Shown here piece by piece: positions 1-7,582 of a stretch of DNA of 64,000 nucleotides. This stretch comes from JAJFUE01 sp039683515 (lineage in GTDB: Bacteria > Sumerlaeota > Sumerlaeia > MVZB01). A model generated the notes under the pieces. It made no database searches, was not told the origin of the DNA, and saw only the letters and a list, made by a program, of their open reading frames with translations. The position numbers and the translations under genes were made by a program. The DNA lies in NCBI GenBank assembly GCA_039683515.1, contig JBDKRG010000016.1:169759-233758 (forward strand). The letters run 5' to 3'. Numbering within the stretch: position 1 is the first letter of the stretch; each line of letters starts with the position of its first letter.

Positions 1-1810
1 CGACGACCAGCACGACGATGTCGGTGGCCTGGACGCCGCGGGCGCGCATCGCCGTGAACGCCTCGTGGCCCGGCGTGTCGAGGAACACGATCTCGCCCTT
101 GGGCGTCTTGACCTGGTAGGCGCCGATGTGCTGGGTGATCCCGCCGAACTCGCCGTCGACGACCTGGCTGCGGCGGTAGTAGTCGAGGATCGTGGTCTTG
201 CCGTGGTCGACGTGGCCCATGATCGTGACGACCGGCGGCCGCGGCCGCAGGTCCTCTTCGCGGTCCTCGATCATGTACTGTTCGATGTCGGTCTCGTCGC
301 GCTCGAGCTTGATCTGCAGGTCGATGTCGCGCTCGATCGCCATCTCTTCGGCCAGGTCCAGGTCCATCAACTGGTTGATCGTGATGGCCTTGCCCTTCAT
401 GAACGCGCCCTTGATGATCTCGGCCGGGGCGGCGCCGATCTTCTCGGCGAACTGGCCGACGGTCAGCGGGCCGGTGATGACGATCGGGCCGGAGACCTTG
501 GGCGCGGCCTCATACTGCCGGCGCGTTTCGGTCGTGCTGCGCGGCCGCTTGGCGGTCTTCAGGGGACGGCGGAATTCCTCGGCGCCGCCGTAGACCTTGC
601 TCGGGCGCGGCTTTTTGCGCGCGGCCTTTTCGGCCTCGGTCTCGGCCGGTGTGGGTCCGCGCCCGCGTCCCTTCTCGCCGGCGCCGCCGCGGTGGCGTTT
701 GCCGGCGGGCTTGAGCTTCATCACGCCGATTTCGGGAACCTGCAGGATCTCGACGACCGGTTCTTCCTTCGCGGCGCCCCTGCGGCGCGGCGTTTCGGCG
801 CCCTGACCCTCGCGCGGCGGGTGGGTCGAGCGGCCGGCGCCGCCCGGGCCCTCACCGCGGCCTTCGCGCGGCGGCCGGGACTCGGGCCGGCGCGGCGGCT
901 TAGGCGGCGTGGCCGGCCGCATGAACGGCGAGTCGGCGCTGAACTTGGGCGCGGCCGGGGCGTTGGGCTGACCGGCGCGGCTCTCGGGCGTGTCGAGCTT
1001 GCGCAGCTCGGGCGCGGCCGAGTAGCCGGTCGTGCCTGAAGAACTCTTGAGCTTGGCGGCCGGGGCCGATGGCCGCGGTTTCTGTGCCTGCGACGCTACC
1101 GGGCGGACCGGGTGGGCGGCGGCCGGCGCCGCCGGTTTCGGGGCGGCCGACGGTGGCGCCTGCGGCGCCGCCGGCTGCTGGGCCGGGGCCGCGGGCGCGG
1201 CCTTGGCGACGGGCGCCGCGGTGTGCGGCGTCGGGGCGACCGGCTTGGCCGGGACGATCGGCGCGGGCGCCGGCCGAGGCGGCTGGGTCGCCGGCGCAAT
1301 CGGCATCACGCGGCGCGCGGCCGGGATCGGCGGCGGAATCGGGCGGGCCGGCGTCGGGCGCAGCGGCGCCGGGCGGGCGGGTCCCAGGGGCGGAACCGCC
1401 GGCCGGGGAAGGCCGGCTTGCGGCCGCGGCGGCACGGGGCGCGGTGGCATGACCGGGCGTGGCGGCTGCTGGGCGGCCGGGGGCTGTGGCGCCGCCTGAC
1501 GCGGCGGAACGGTTGCGGTCGGGGCTACCGGTTTGGGCTGAGGCTTTGCTTCGGATGTCTTAAGCACGGAAGAGGGAACGGACTCCTTGCCCTCGGTGGG
1601 CTGTTCAGTGCGGCCTTTGCCGAGCCGCTGGCGGTAAATCTCGAACATTTTGGCGGCGTATTCGTCGCTGACGGACGAGGAATGGCTTTTGATCTGGTCA
1701 TGAATAGGAGCAAACTCCGGCATGGACTTGAATTCGTCCGCCAGCTCTTTGCTCTTGACGTCGGTCGAGAATGCCTGGCCGATGGCTTTGGCCAAATCGT
1801 AAATCCGCAT
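1..1810 (-). CDS. infB: Translation initiation factor IF-2, partial (N-terminal 603 residues)
   Basis: IF-2 is the GTPase that places initiator tRNA on the 30S subunit. The protein opens with an IF2_N domain (MRIYDLAKAIG). A long Pro/Ala/Arg-rich linker follows (about residues 85-400), then a second IF2_N-like segment (GPLTVGQFAEKIG). The G domain starts with the G1 loop GHVDHGKTT, then GITQHIGAY (G2) and DTPGHEAF (G3). The gene is cut by the window edge just after G3; the remaining GTPase and C-terminal domains lie outside. The start is the ATG at 1810, with AGGAG eight bases upstream. It follows nusA by 101 bp on the same strand, the classical nusA-infB order, without the ylxR gene often found between them. 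The identification is firm. Confidence 0.97.
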   Translation of the reverse strand, partial: MRIYDLAKAIGQAFSTDVKSKELADEFKSMPEFAPIHDQIKSHSSSVSDEYAAKMFEIYRQRLGKGRTEQPTEGKESVPSSVLKTSEAKPQPKPVAPTATVPPRQAAPQPPAAQQPPRPVMPPRPVPPRPQAGLPRPAVPPLGPARPAPLRPTPARPIPPPIPAARRVMPIAPATQPPRPAPAPIVPAKPVAPTPHTAAPVAKAAPAAPAQQPAAPQAPPSAAPKPAAPAAAHPVRPVASQAQKPRPSAPAAKLKSSSGTTGYSAAPELRKLDTPESRAGQPNAPAAPKFSADSPFMRPATPPKPPRRPESRPPREGRGEGPGGAGRSTHPPREGQGAETPRRRGAAKEEPVVEILQVPEIGVMKLKPAGKRHRGGAGEKGRGRGPTPAETEAEKAARKKPRPSKVYGGAEEFRRPLKTAKRPRSTTETRRQYEAAPKVSGPIVITGPLTVGQFAEKIGAAPAEIIKGAFMKGKAITINQLMDLDLAEEMAIERDIDLQIKLERDETDIEQYMIEDREEDLRPRPPVVTIMGHVDHGKTTILDYYRRSQVVDGEFGGITQHIGAYQVKTPKGEIVFLDTPGHEAFTAMRARGVQATDIVVLVV

Positions 1811-1911
1811 GCAGTCAGCTCCTGCCCGATGCCATGGACGGCGAGGGCGCTAAATTCCAAGTAAACTCTTTGGGCCTGTCTAAGTCAAGCCCTCTGAACA
1901 ATTGACGGGCA

Positions 1912-3384
1912 TCAGCCCTGCGGCTCGTCCTCCTCCGGCGCCTCTTCGGCCGCCGGTGTTTCGCTGGATTCCTCGAGTTCCTCGCCCTCGGCGCCTTCGC
2001 TTTCGGCACTTTCGCCCTCGGCGTCCTCGCCCTCGGCGCCTTCGCCCTCGGCGTCCTCGCCCTCGGCACCCTCGCCCTCGGACTCGGTCAGCATCCGCTT
2101 GCGCTCGTTTTCCATCTCGCGCAGCGCGTCGACGTATTCCGTCGCGCCGTGGATGAGGTTTTCGACGAGCGCCTCGTTGTCGCCGGTGAACGGCATGAGC
2201 TTGGCCGGTTCGGCCTTGGCGATCTTCTCGACGCTGTTGAAGCCCGAGCGCAGCAGCGCCTCGCGGTAGAGGTCGCTGAGCCCTTCGATCTGCTCGAGGA
2301 AGTCCTCCAGGTAACGGCGCTGGATTTCCTCGTAGGCCAGCTCTTCTTCGTTCTCGCTCTTGATGTCGAGCCGGTAGCCGGTCAGGCGCGCCGCCAGTTT
2401 CGTGTTCTGGCCCTTGCGGCCGATCGCGATCGCCAGGTTGCCCTGCGCGACCGTGACTTCGGCGCGGCGGTGCTGCTCGTCGAGCTGGATCCCGACGATC
2501 TTGGCCGGGTTGAGGGCGTTGCGGATGAACGTCGATGTCTCGCTCGACCACGGCACGATGTCGATTTTCTCGTTCTCGAGCTCGCGCACGACCATCTGGA
2601 CGCGCGACCCCTTCATGCCGACGCACGCCCCGACCGGGTCGACGTCGCTGTTGACCGAGCGGACGGCGATCTTGGTCCGCACGCCGGCCTCGCGCGCCAC
2701 GCCGACGATCTGAACCGTGCCGTCGGCGATCTCGGGCACTTCCTGGCGGAAGAGCTCGATGACCAGCTGCGGCGACTTGCGCGTCAGGATGATCAGCGGG
2801 CCCTTGGTCGTGTTGTCGACGCGCTCGATGAGGACCTTCAAGCGGTCATTGAAACGGTAGTGGGCGCCTGCGGGCTGCTCGCTGGGGGGCAGGACGCCCT
2901 CGGCCCGTCCGATGTTCAGGATCACGTCGCGGCGCTCGAAGCGCTGGACGAGCCCCGTGACCAGCAGGCCTTCCTTGTCCTTGTATTCGGTGAAAACCTT
3001 GGTCCGCTCGGCGTCGCGCAGGCGCTGCATGACCATTTGCCGGGCCGACTGCGCGGCGATCCGCCCGAACTCGCTCGGGTCGATCGGGATGCGCACTTCG
3101 TCGCCGGCCTTGATCTTGCGGTCCTTGAGCAGCTTGCGCGCTTCCTTCTGGCTGATGGCGTCGTGGTCCGACGGCGGGACGTCCTCGGTGACGGTCTTGG
3201 TGACGGTGACGGTCAGCTGGCCGGTGTCCATGTCCAGGTTGGCGACGGCGTCGCGGTAGCGCGACAGCTGCTTGCGCGAGGCGGCCAGAATGGCATGCTC
3301 AATGGCCTCTTTCAGGATCTCCGGCGGCAGATCCTTCTCCTTGCTGATCAGTCGAATAAAGGCTTTGAGGCTGTTTGGGTCCAT
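1912..3384 (-). CDS. nusA: Transcription termination/antitermination factor NusA with acidic repetitive tail
   Basis: NusA binds RNA polymerase and nascent RNA and controls pausing, termination and antitermination. The 490-residue protein has the usual order: N-terminal polymerase-binding domain, S1 domain (around GLVQRFERRDVILNIG), KH domains (DPVGACVGMKGSRVQ, then AIGRKGQNTKLAARLTGY) and a helix-hairpin-helix region. The start chosen is MDPNSLKAFIRL at 3384, with GGGGGA nine bases upstream; an in-frame ATG 26 codons earlier adds residues not typical of the family. The last 55 or so residues are an acidic tail of repeated EGEDAEGEGAE units, encoded by a direct DNA repeat at about 1990-2090. 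rimP, the usual upstream neighbour, is absent here. Confidence 0.97.
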   Translation of the reverse strand: MDPNSLKAFIRLISKEKDLPPEILKEAIEHAILAASRKQLSRYRDAVANLDMDTGQLTVTVTKTVTEDVPPSDHDAISQKEARKLLKDRKIKAGDEVRIPIDPSEFGRIAAQSARQMVMQRLRDAERTKVFTEYKDKEGLLVTGLVQRFERRDVILNIGRAEGVLPPSEQPAGAHYRFNDRLKVLIERVDNTTKGPLIILTRKSPQLVIELFRQEVPEIADGTVQIVGVAREAGVRTKIAVRSVNSDVDPVGACVGMKGSRVQMVVRELENEKIDIVPWSSETSTFIRNALNPAKIVGIQLDEQHRRAEVTVAQGNLAIAIGRKGQNTKLAARLTGYRLDIKSENEEELAYEEIQRRYLEDFLEQIEGLSDLYREALLRSGFNSVEKIAKAEPAKLMPFTGDNEALVENLIHGATEYVDALREMENERKRMLTESEGEGAEGEDAEGEGAEGEDAEGESAESEGAEGEELEESSETPAAEEAPEEDEPQG

Positions 3385-3714
3385 GTCACATTCCCCCGTG
3401 CGCACGGCGTAATTCAATGGCCGGCTGTTCAACAAAAAAAGTGGGCTACGCTCTTTGCCCACCTGAACAACTCAGCCAAGGGTACCTACCACGATTTAAC
3501 CAAACGCGGCCAGAGGCTTCAAGGGCAAAGTGTGCGCCTCCCCTCCCGCGACCCAAGTATCCTAACATATTGCAACGTTCTGTCCAAGGAGGGACTGCGC
3601 CATTCGCGCTCGTGCGTCATGCTCGTAATCGTAATCGAAAACCGACTTCGCCCTCGAATGAAGGCGTCCCATCGCTCGCCGGGTGCTTTTCCCCAGGCCT
3701 TTTTTCGCCTTTAT
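3385..3714. other. Intergenic spacer upstream of nusA
   Basis: This 330-base stretch holds no convincing gene. It should carry the nusA-infB promoter reading leftward, but no clear -35/-10 pair stands out. Its right part contains one copy of the dispersed GCTCGTAATCGTAATCGAAA repeat. Confidence 0.5.
3602..3645 (+). repeat. Dispersed CTCGTG/AATCGT repeat, copy 1
   Basis: A degenerate run of CTCGTG-like hexamers passes into two AATCGT units and ends GAAAACCGA. The same words occur at 44244, 51327 (inverted), 55069 (inverted), 59291 and 61240. All copies are intergenic. Confidence 0.8.
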
Positions 3715-5517
3715 TTATTGTATGTACCTCTCCAGCTCTTTCCTGTCCTTCTCCGGCAGCTTGGGCGCCTCCAGCAGCGCCGCGGCGAGGCCCCGGGCCT
3801 GTTCCACCCTCCCGTGGGCGGCGTAGACCTTGACCGCCGCGATCGCCCCCTCCAGCGAGAACTGCCGCTCCTGGAGCAATTTGTGGGCGCTCTCCAGCGC
3901 TTCGGGCGACTTCTCTTCCCCCGCCGCCACCAACGCCATGATCCGCCGGTTCAGGATGACCATATAGTCCGGGCTGTCGGGTGGGAAATCGGCCAGCGCC
4001 CAGTTGCAGACCTCGACCGCCCGCTTGGGCATCCCGCTGTCGAGGCACGCCAGGACCGCACCGCCGTAATCGTTGCTCCGGATCATCGGGTGCTCGCTCG
4101 GCCAGGGCGCCAGCGCCAGCCCGAGCAGGACCGTTCCGGCCGCCGCCCCGATCACCCGTTCCTTGTTTCCGACTTTCCACCACGCGGCCGCCCACTGGAC
4201 GGCAAACCCGGCCCCGATCGCCAGCGGCAGCAGGACCGGCGCCCGGTATCGGCCGATCGGGATGATCAGGATCAGCGAGGCGGCGAACGCCGCCGTGAAC
4301 AGCCAGACCAGCATCCAGTCGCGCCACCGCGGCGCCGCCAGCAGGAGCCCGGCCAGCCCCAGCGGCGTCAGCCACCACCACTTGACCGGCGTCACCTTGA
4401 CCGGCAGGAGGAGCTTTTCGGCGAGCTGCAGGTTCATGTTGTCGGCCAGGTCCTGCGTCCGGAAGAAATAGAACGTCTTGCGGGCCAGGAGCTCGATGAA
4501 ATGGTTCGGGTCCGCCTTGAGGTCCTCGAAGAAATGCCCCATGTAGTCGTGCTTGGGATCCTTTTCGTGCGCGTCGAGGAACCGCGGCGAATACGCGAAC
4601 GTCCCGTCGGCGTCGATGGCGTTGCCGAGGTAGAACAGCACCTTGCCGTTGCCCATGCCGACCGTCCAGCGCCCGGCCACGGCGTGATTGCGCGCCACCA
4701 GGCTTCCCAAAACCAAAAGCGTCCCCAGCACGAGCGCCCCCGCCGGCGCCCACCCAAGCCGCCGAATCCCCGTTTTCTTTTCCGCGGGACTCAGGGCTCG
4801 GGACTCAGGATTCCCCTGAAGCAGCAGCCAGCCGGCAACGACGACCAGGCACGCCAGCGCGTTGCCACGCCCGAGCGCCGCCAGCCCGAGCGCGCCCCCG
4901 GCGACCACCAGCCGCGCCCATTTCAGCCGCCACCCGAGCGCCCCCGTCCGCGCGCCCCACAGGAACACCGTGTACAGGAAGAGCATCATCCCCTCGTGCA
5001 GCAGCGTCTGCTCGTAGAACAGCCACGGCGCGGCCAGCGCCAGCGTCATCGCCGCGAACCACGCCCCGGCGCGCCCCAGCCACGTGCGCGCGATAATGAA
5101 CGCCAGCCCGATCGAGCACGCCCCCATGACCGCCTGCGCCAGGTGGACCGCCAGGAAGTTGCGCGCGCCGAAGACCGAATAGACGATCCCGCAGAACCAG
5201 CCGAACAGCGGGCTGTAATAGAAGATGCCGCGCTCGCTCAGGAGCCAGTCCCCCTTCAGGCACATGTCGGCCATCGCCTGGAAGTGTTCCATGTCCCAGC
5301 CCGGCCGCACCCAGCTGAAGTAGGGATCGTGGTGGCGCGCCCACGCGACGTAAAGCAGCCTCGCGAGCAACGCCAGCCCGAACGCCGCCAGCGCGTCCAG
5401 GCCCATCCGGCGGTTGGGCGTCAGGCATGCCCCCGGCAATTCCGGCCGGGTCCGGGGCGGCGTCGAATCCGCATGCCTGGCGACCGTGGGTTTGGCGTTT
5501 CTAAGCTTTCGGGCCAT
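3715..5517 (-). CDS. Polytopic membrane glycosyltransferase-like protein (GT39/ArnT/DUF2723 type)
   Basis: A probable GT-C fold integral membrane protein that would transfer a sugar from a polyprenyl-phosphate donor. After a short basic cytoplasmic end come about eleven hydrophobic segments, and the first extracytoplasmic loop carries the acidic W-D-ME-HF pattern expected near a GT-C active site. The last 130 residues are soluble and helical, resembling TPR units (RAVEVCNWALADFP). The start at 5517 (MARKLRNAKP) is preferred because earlier in-frame starts run into the divergent cdd promoter region. At 4786-4814 a repeat (GGGACTCAGGGCTCGGGACT) is read in frame and lengthens a loop (NPESRALSPAEKK). 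Acceptor and donor cannot be told from sequence. Confidence 0.72.
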   Translation of the reverse strand: MARKLRNAKPTVARHADSTPPRTRPELPGACLTPNRRMGLDALAAFGLALLARLLYVAWARHHDPYFSWVRPGWDMEHFQAMADMCLKGDWLLSERGIFYYSPLFGWFCGIVYSVFGARNFLAVHLAQAVMGACSIGLAFIIARTWLGRAGAWFAAMTLALAAPWLFYEQTLLHEGMMLFLYTVFLWGARTGALGWRLKWARLVVAGGALGLAALGRGNALACLVVVAGWLLLQGNPESRALSPAEKKTGIRRLGWAPAGALVLGTLLVLGSLVARNHAVAGRWTVGMGNGKVLFYLGNAIDADGTFAYSPRFLDAHEKDPKHDYMGHFFEDLKADPNHFIELLARKTFYFFRTQDLADNMNLQLAEKLLLPVKVTPVKWWWLTPLGLAGLLLAAPRWRDWMLVWLFTAAFAASLILIIPIGRYRAPVLLPLAIGAGFAVQWAAAWWKVGNKERVIGAAAGTVLLGLALAPWPSEHPMIRSNDYGGAVLACLDSGMPKRAVEVCNWALADFPPDSPDYMVILNRRIMALVAAGEEKSPEALESAHKLLQERQFSLEGAIAAVKVYAAHGRVEQARGLAAALLEAPKLPEKDRKELERYIQ

Positions 5518-5687
5518 GACCGCCTGCTTGAAGGTATGGTGGAGTCGGCGTCGCCGCCGGCCTGCCGCCGGCAGGAGGGTTCCCTTTGCCCGGCAGCATG
5601 GAGTATGGTATAAATCAATTAAAGCAACTGCAATAGATCGCTTGAGCCCGGGAAATTTCATTGAGCTTGCATTTGGGAGGCGCGGCC

Positions 5688-6122
5688 ATGCAAGTTCTTC
5701 GCAAATTCGAATCCGAAATCGAAGCGGACGTGCTCAACAACATGATCCGCCTGGCACGTGCGGCGGCGGCCAACGCACACGCTCCGTTTTCGCACTTCCA
5801 CGTCGGGGCGAGCGTCCTCGACGACCGGGGGCGCATTTACTCGGGTTGCAACGTGGAGAATATCTGCTTCGGGCTGAGCATGTGCGCCGAGCGCAACGCC
5901 GCGGCCGCGGCCATCTGCGGCGGCGCGCGCCGGCTGCGCGCCGTCGCCATCTACACGGCCAGCGAGTCGCTGTCGCCGCCGTGCGGCGCATGCCGCCAGG
6001 TCCTCACCGAACTCGGCCCCAAAATGGAAGTCCACCTGGTCAACCACGAAAACGAACACGTGATCTTCACGATGGATTCGCTCCTTCCATCGGGGCTGCC
6101 GGCCGAGCAGATCAGTTCGTAG
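5688..6122 (+). CDS. cdd: Cytidine deaminase
   Basis: This enzyme deaminates cytidine and deoxycytidine to uridine and deoxyuridine in pyrimidine salvage. The 144-residue length matches the homotetrameric, one-zinc class. The zinc site is complete: C66-A-E68 supplies a ligand and the catalytic glutamate, and P-C99-G-A-C102 supplies the other two cysteines. The substrate-binding FSHFHVGAS segment and the NVEN motif are present. The ATG at 5688 is preferred over a TTG 27 bases upstream because GGGAGG sits seven bases before it. It is a single gene, divergent from the membrane glycosyltransferase. Confidence 0.95.
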   Translation: MQVLRKFESEIEADVLNNMIRLARAAAANAHAPFSHFHVGASVLDDRGRIYSGCNVENICFGLSMCAERNAAAAAICGGARRLRAVAIYTASESLSPPCGACRQVLTELGPKMEVHLVNHENEHVIFTMDSLLPSGLPAEQISS

Positions 6123-6258
6123 GGGGAAGCTCCGCGGCCCGGGCCGGCGCGCCACGCCGGCCCTGTTTCCCCGCCCTGCCCATCACGCCCATTGCACAAT
6201 TTTCCGCCCCACTTTAGATTGAACCGACGGATTTCATCCGCAATCCGCAGATCGGGCC

Positions 6259-7341
6259 GTGCCGTTGACCCAGCCACCCCCCATCCGCAATCCGAAATTG
6301 AATCGCCCCGTCTCGAGGCGGACGGCCGTCCTGATGATCCTGGCCTGCGCGGCCGTCATGCTGATCGGCCCGCTCGCGCTATACCGCCGCATCGAGTACG
6401 GATTCGAACGCTATCACTCCCGGGGGCGCGAGCTGCTGCCCACCTCGGGTGTCAATCGCTGGGGGTTCAATCTCAACCCGCTGCTTGTCGACCGCGATGA
6501 CCTGGTCGTCCCCAAAACCCCGCGCAAGGACGACATCCCCGCCCTCGTCAACCCCGCGTTCGGCTCGGTCGACGAGGCGGGCTTCGAGCCCGAGGGCCAT
6601 GTGATCGGCGTCACCCTCCATGGCCAGTCCCGCGCGTGGCCGATTCCGGTCCTGAACTGGCACTGCGTCGTGAACGACACGCTCGCCGGCGAGCCGCTGC
6701 TCATCGTCTACAGCAGCATGGCGGGGATGGCGACGGTCTGTTCGCGCCGCGCCGGCGGCGAGGCCCTCGAGTTCGGCATCAGCGGCCTCGTTTACCAGTG
6801 CAACCTGGTTCTCTTCGACCGCCGGCGCGACCCCAATGCGGAGAGCCTGTGGAGCATGTCGCGGCTGCGCGCCATCAGCGGCCCGGCCGCCGCCGCCGGG
6901 CGCGTCCTCGAGCCGATCGATTGCGACGTGCTCCCCCTCAAGGAGTGGATGAGGCTTCATCCCGACTCGACCGTGATGACGCGCTACACGAATTACGAGA
7001 TGGGATACGAGCCCGCGTTCCTGTATGCGCCTCCCAACCCCGGCGAGGACGCCGGCCTGTTCGACCTGCCGCCGTCGCCCGCCAAGGAGCGGCTCAAGGC
7101 GAGCCGGCCCGATCTGGCCTGGTGTTCGCCGGTCGTCGTCGTGATCGGCCCCAAGTCGTCGCGGCGCGGCTACCCGTTCGCCGACGTGTTCGCCGCCGCC
7201 GGCGGCCTCAAGGACGAAATCGACGGCGTGCCGTTCCGGCTCTTCCGTTCCGGCGGCGACGTCCCCGGCGTCCGGATGGAAACGACCTCCCCCCTCCGCC
7301 GCGTCTACATGGACTGGTCCTTGTGGACGGCGCTCGATTAG
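6259..7341 (+). CDS. DUF3179 domain-containing membrane-anchored protein
   Basis: The protein matches the DUF3179 pattern: IPALVNPAF near residue 95, then VIGVTLHGQSRAWPIPVLNWH, VVNDTLAGEPLLIVY, FGISGLVYQCNLVLFDR and LWSM. The family's biochemical role is unknown. One N-terminal membrane span (LMILACAAVMLIGPLAL) suggests an outward-facing domain. The family's usual YCPLC cysteines are missing (YSSMAGMA here). The start is uncertain: 6259 is a GTG, and its first codons read through a repeat of ATCCGCAATCCG words (translated IRNPK). A later ATG at 6334 would remove this but also the basic residues before the span. It appears to be monocistronic. Confidence 0.82.
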   Translation: MPLTQPPPIRNPKLNRPVSRRTAVLMILACAAVMLIGPLALYRRIEYGFERYHSRGRELLPTSGVNRWGFNLNPLLVDRDDLVVPKTPRKDDIPALVNPAFGSVDEAGFEPEGHVIGVTLHGQSRAWPIPVLNWHCVVNDTLAGEPLLIVYSSMAGMATVCSRRAGGEALEFGISGLVYQCNLVLFDRRRDPNAESLWSMSRLRAISGPAAAAGRVLEPIDCDVLPLKEWMRLHPDSTVMTRYTNYEMGYEPAFLYAPPNPGEDAGLFDLPPSPAKERLKASRPDLAWCSPVVVVIGPKSSRRGYPFADVFAAAGGLKDEIDGVPFRLFRSGGDVPGVRMETTSPLRRVYMDWSLWTALD

Positions 7342-7391
7342 ACCCGGCGCCGGAGACCGCCTTTGGAGCGAGTTACAAAAGTTTTCCGGCA

Positions 7392-7487
7392 ATAGGGATC
7401 GCCGGCGAGGGCGCCGGCGCCACAGTGCGATGAGCTGTTTGGTACCGAATGGCTGTTTTCGATGTGGGGCCGGCGCCCCCGCCGGCC
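7392..7487. repeat. Inverted pair of GGGGCCGGCGCC-type GC-rich repeats
   Basis: A GCCGGCGAGGGCGCCGGCGC copy at about 7396 is followed by a reverse-oriented copy (GTGGGGCCGGCGCCCCCGCC) from 7463. A third copy lies at 10404, on the far side of the next gene. Each copy is itself nearly palindromic. Confidence 0.7.
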
Positions 7488-7513
7488 ATTCACGCGCCCA
7501 TTTCTCCCCCCGG

Positions 7514-7552
7514 CAAAACAAAAGCCCCGAAGGTGTCGTCCTCCTTCGGGGC
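7514..7552 (-). terminator. Rho-independent terminator of the PHP-like gene
   Basis: A perfect 10-bp stem, GCCCCGAAGG (7524-7533) with CCTTCGGGGC (7543-7552), has a nine-base loop. Read on the minus strand it is followed by TTTTGTTTT. It lies 30 bases past the stop of the minus-strand gene. Confidence 0.9.
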
Positions 7553-7582
7553 CTGGCGTGATCCCTTGCGGCGTCTTGCGGC

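Noticed and set aside
2149..5613. Very long plus-strand open frame (1154 codons) opposite nusA and the glycosyltransferase
   Set aside because: Antisense frame in GC-rich DNA with Arg/Pro/Gln-rich composition; both real genes on the other strand have clear domains.
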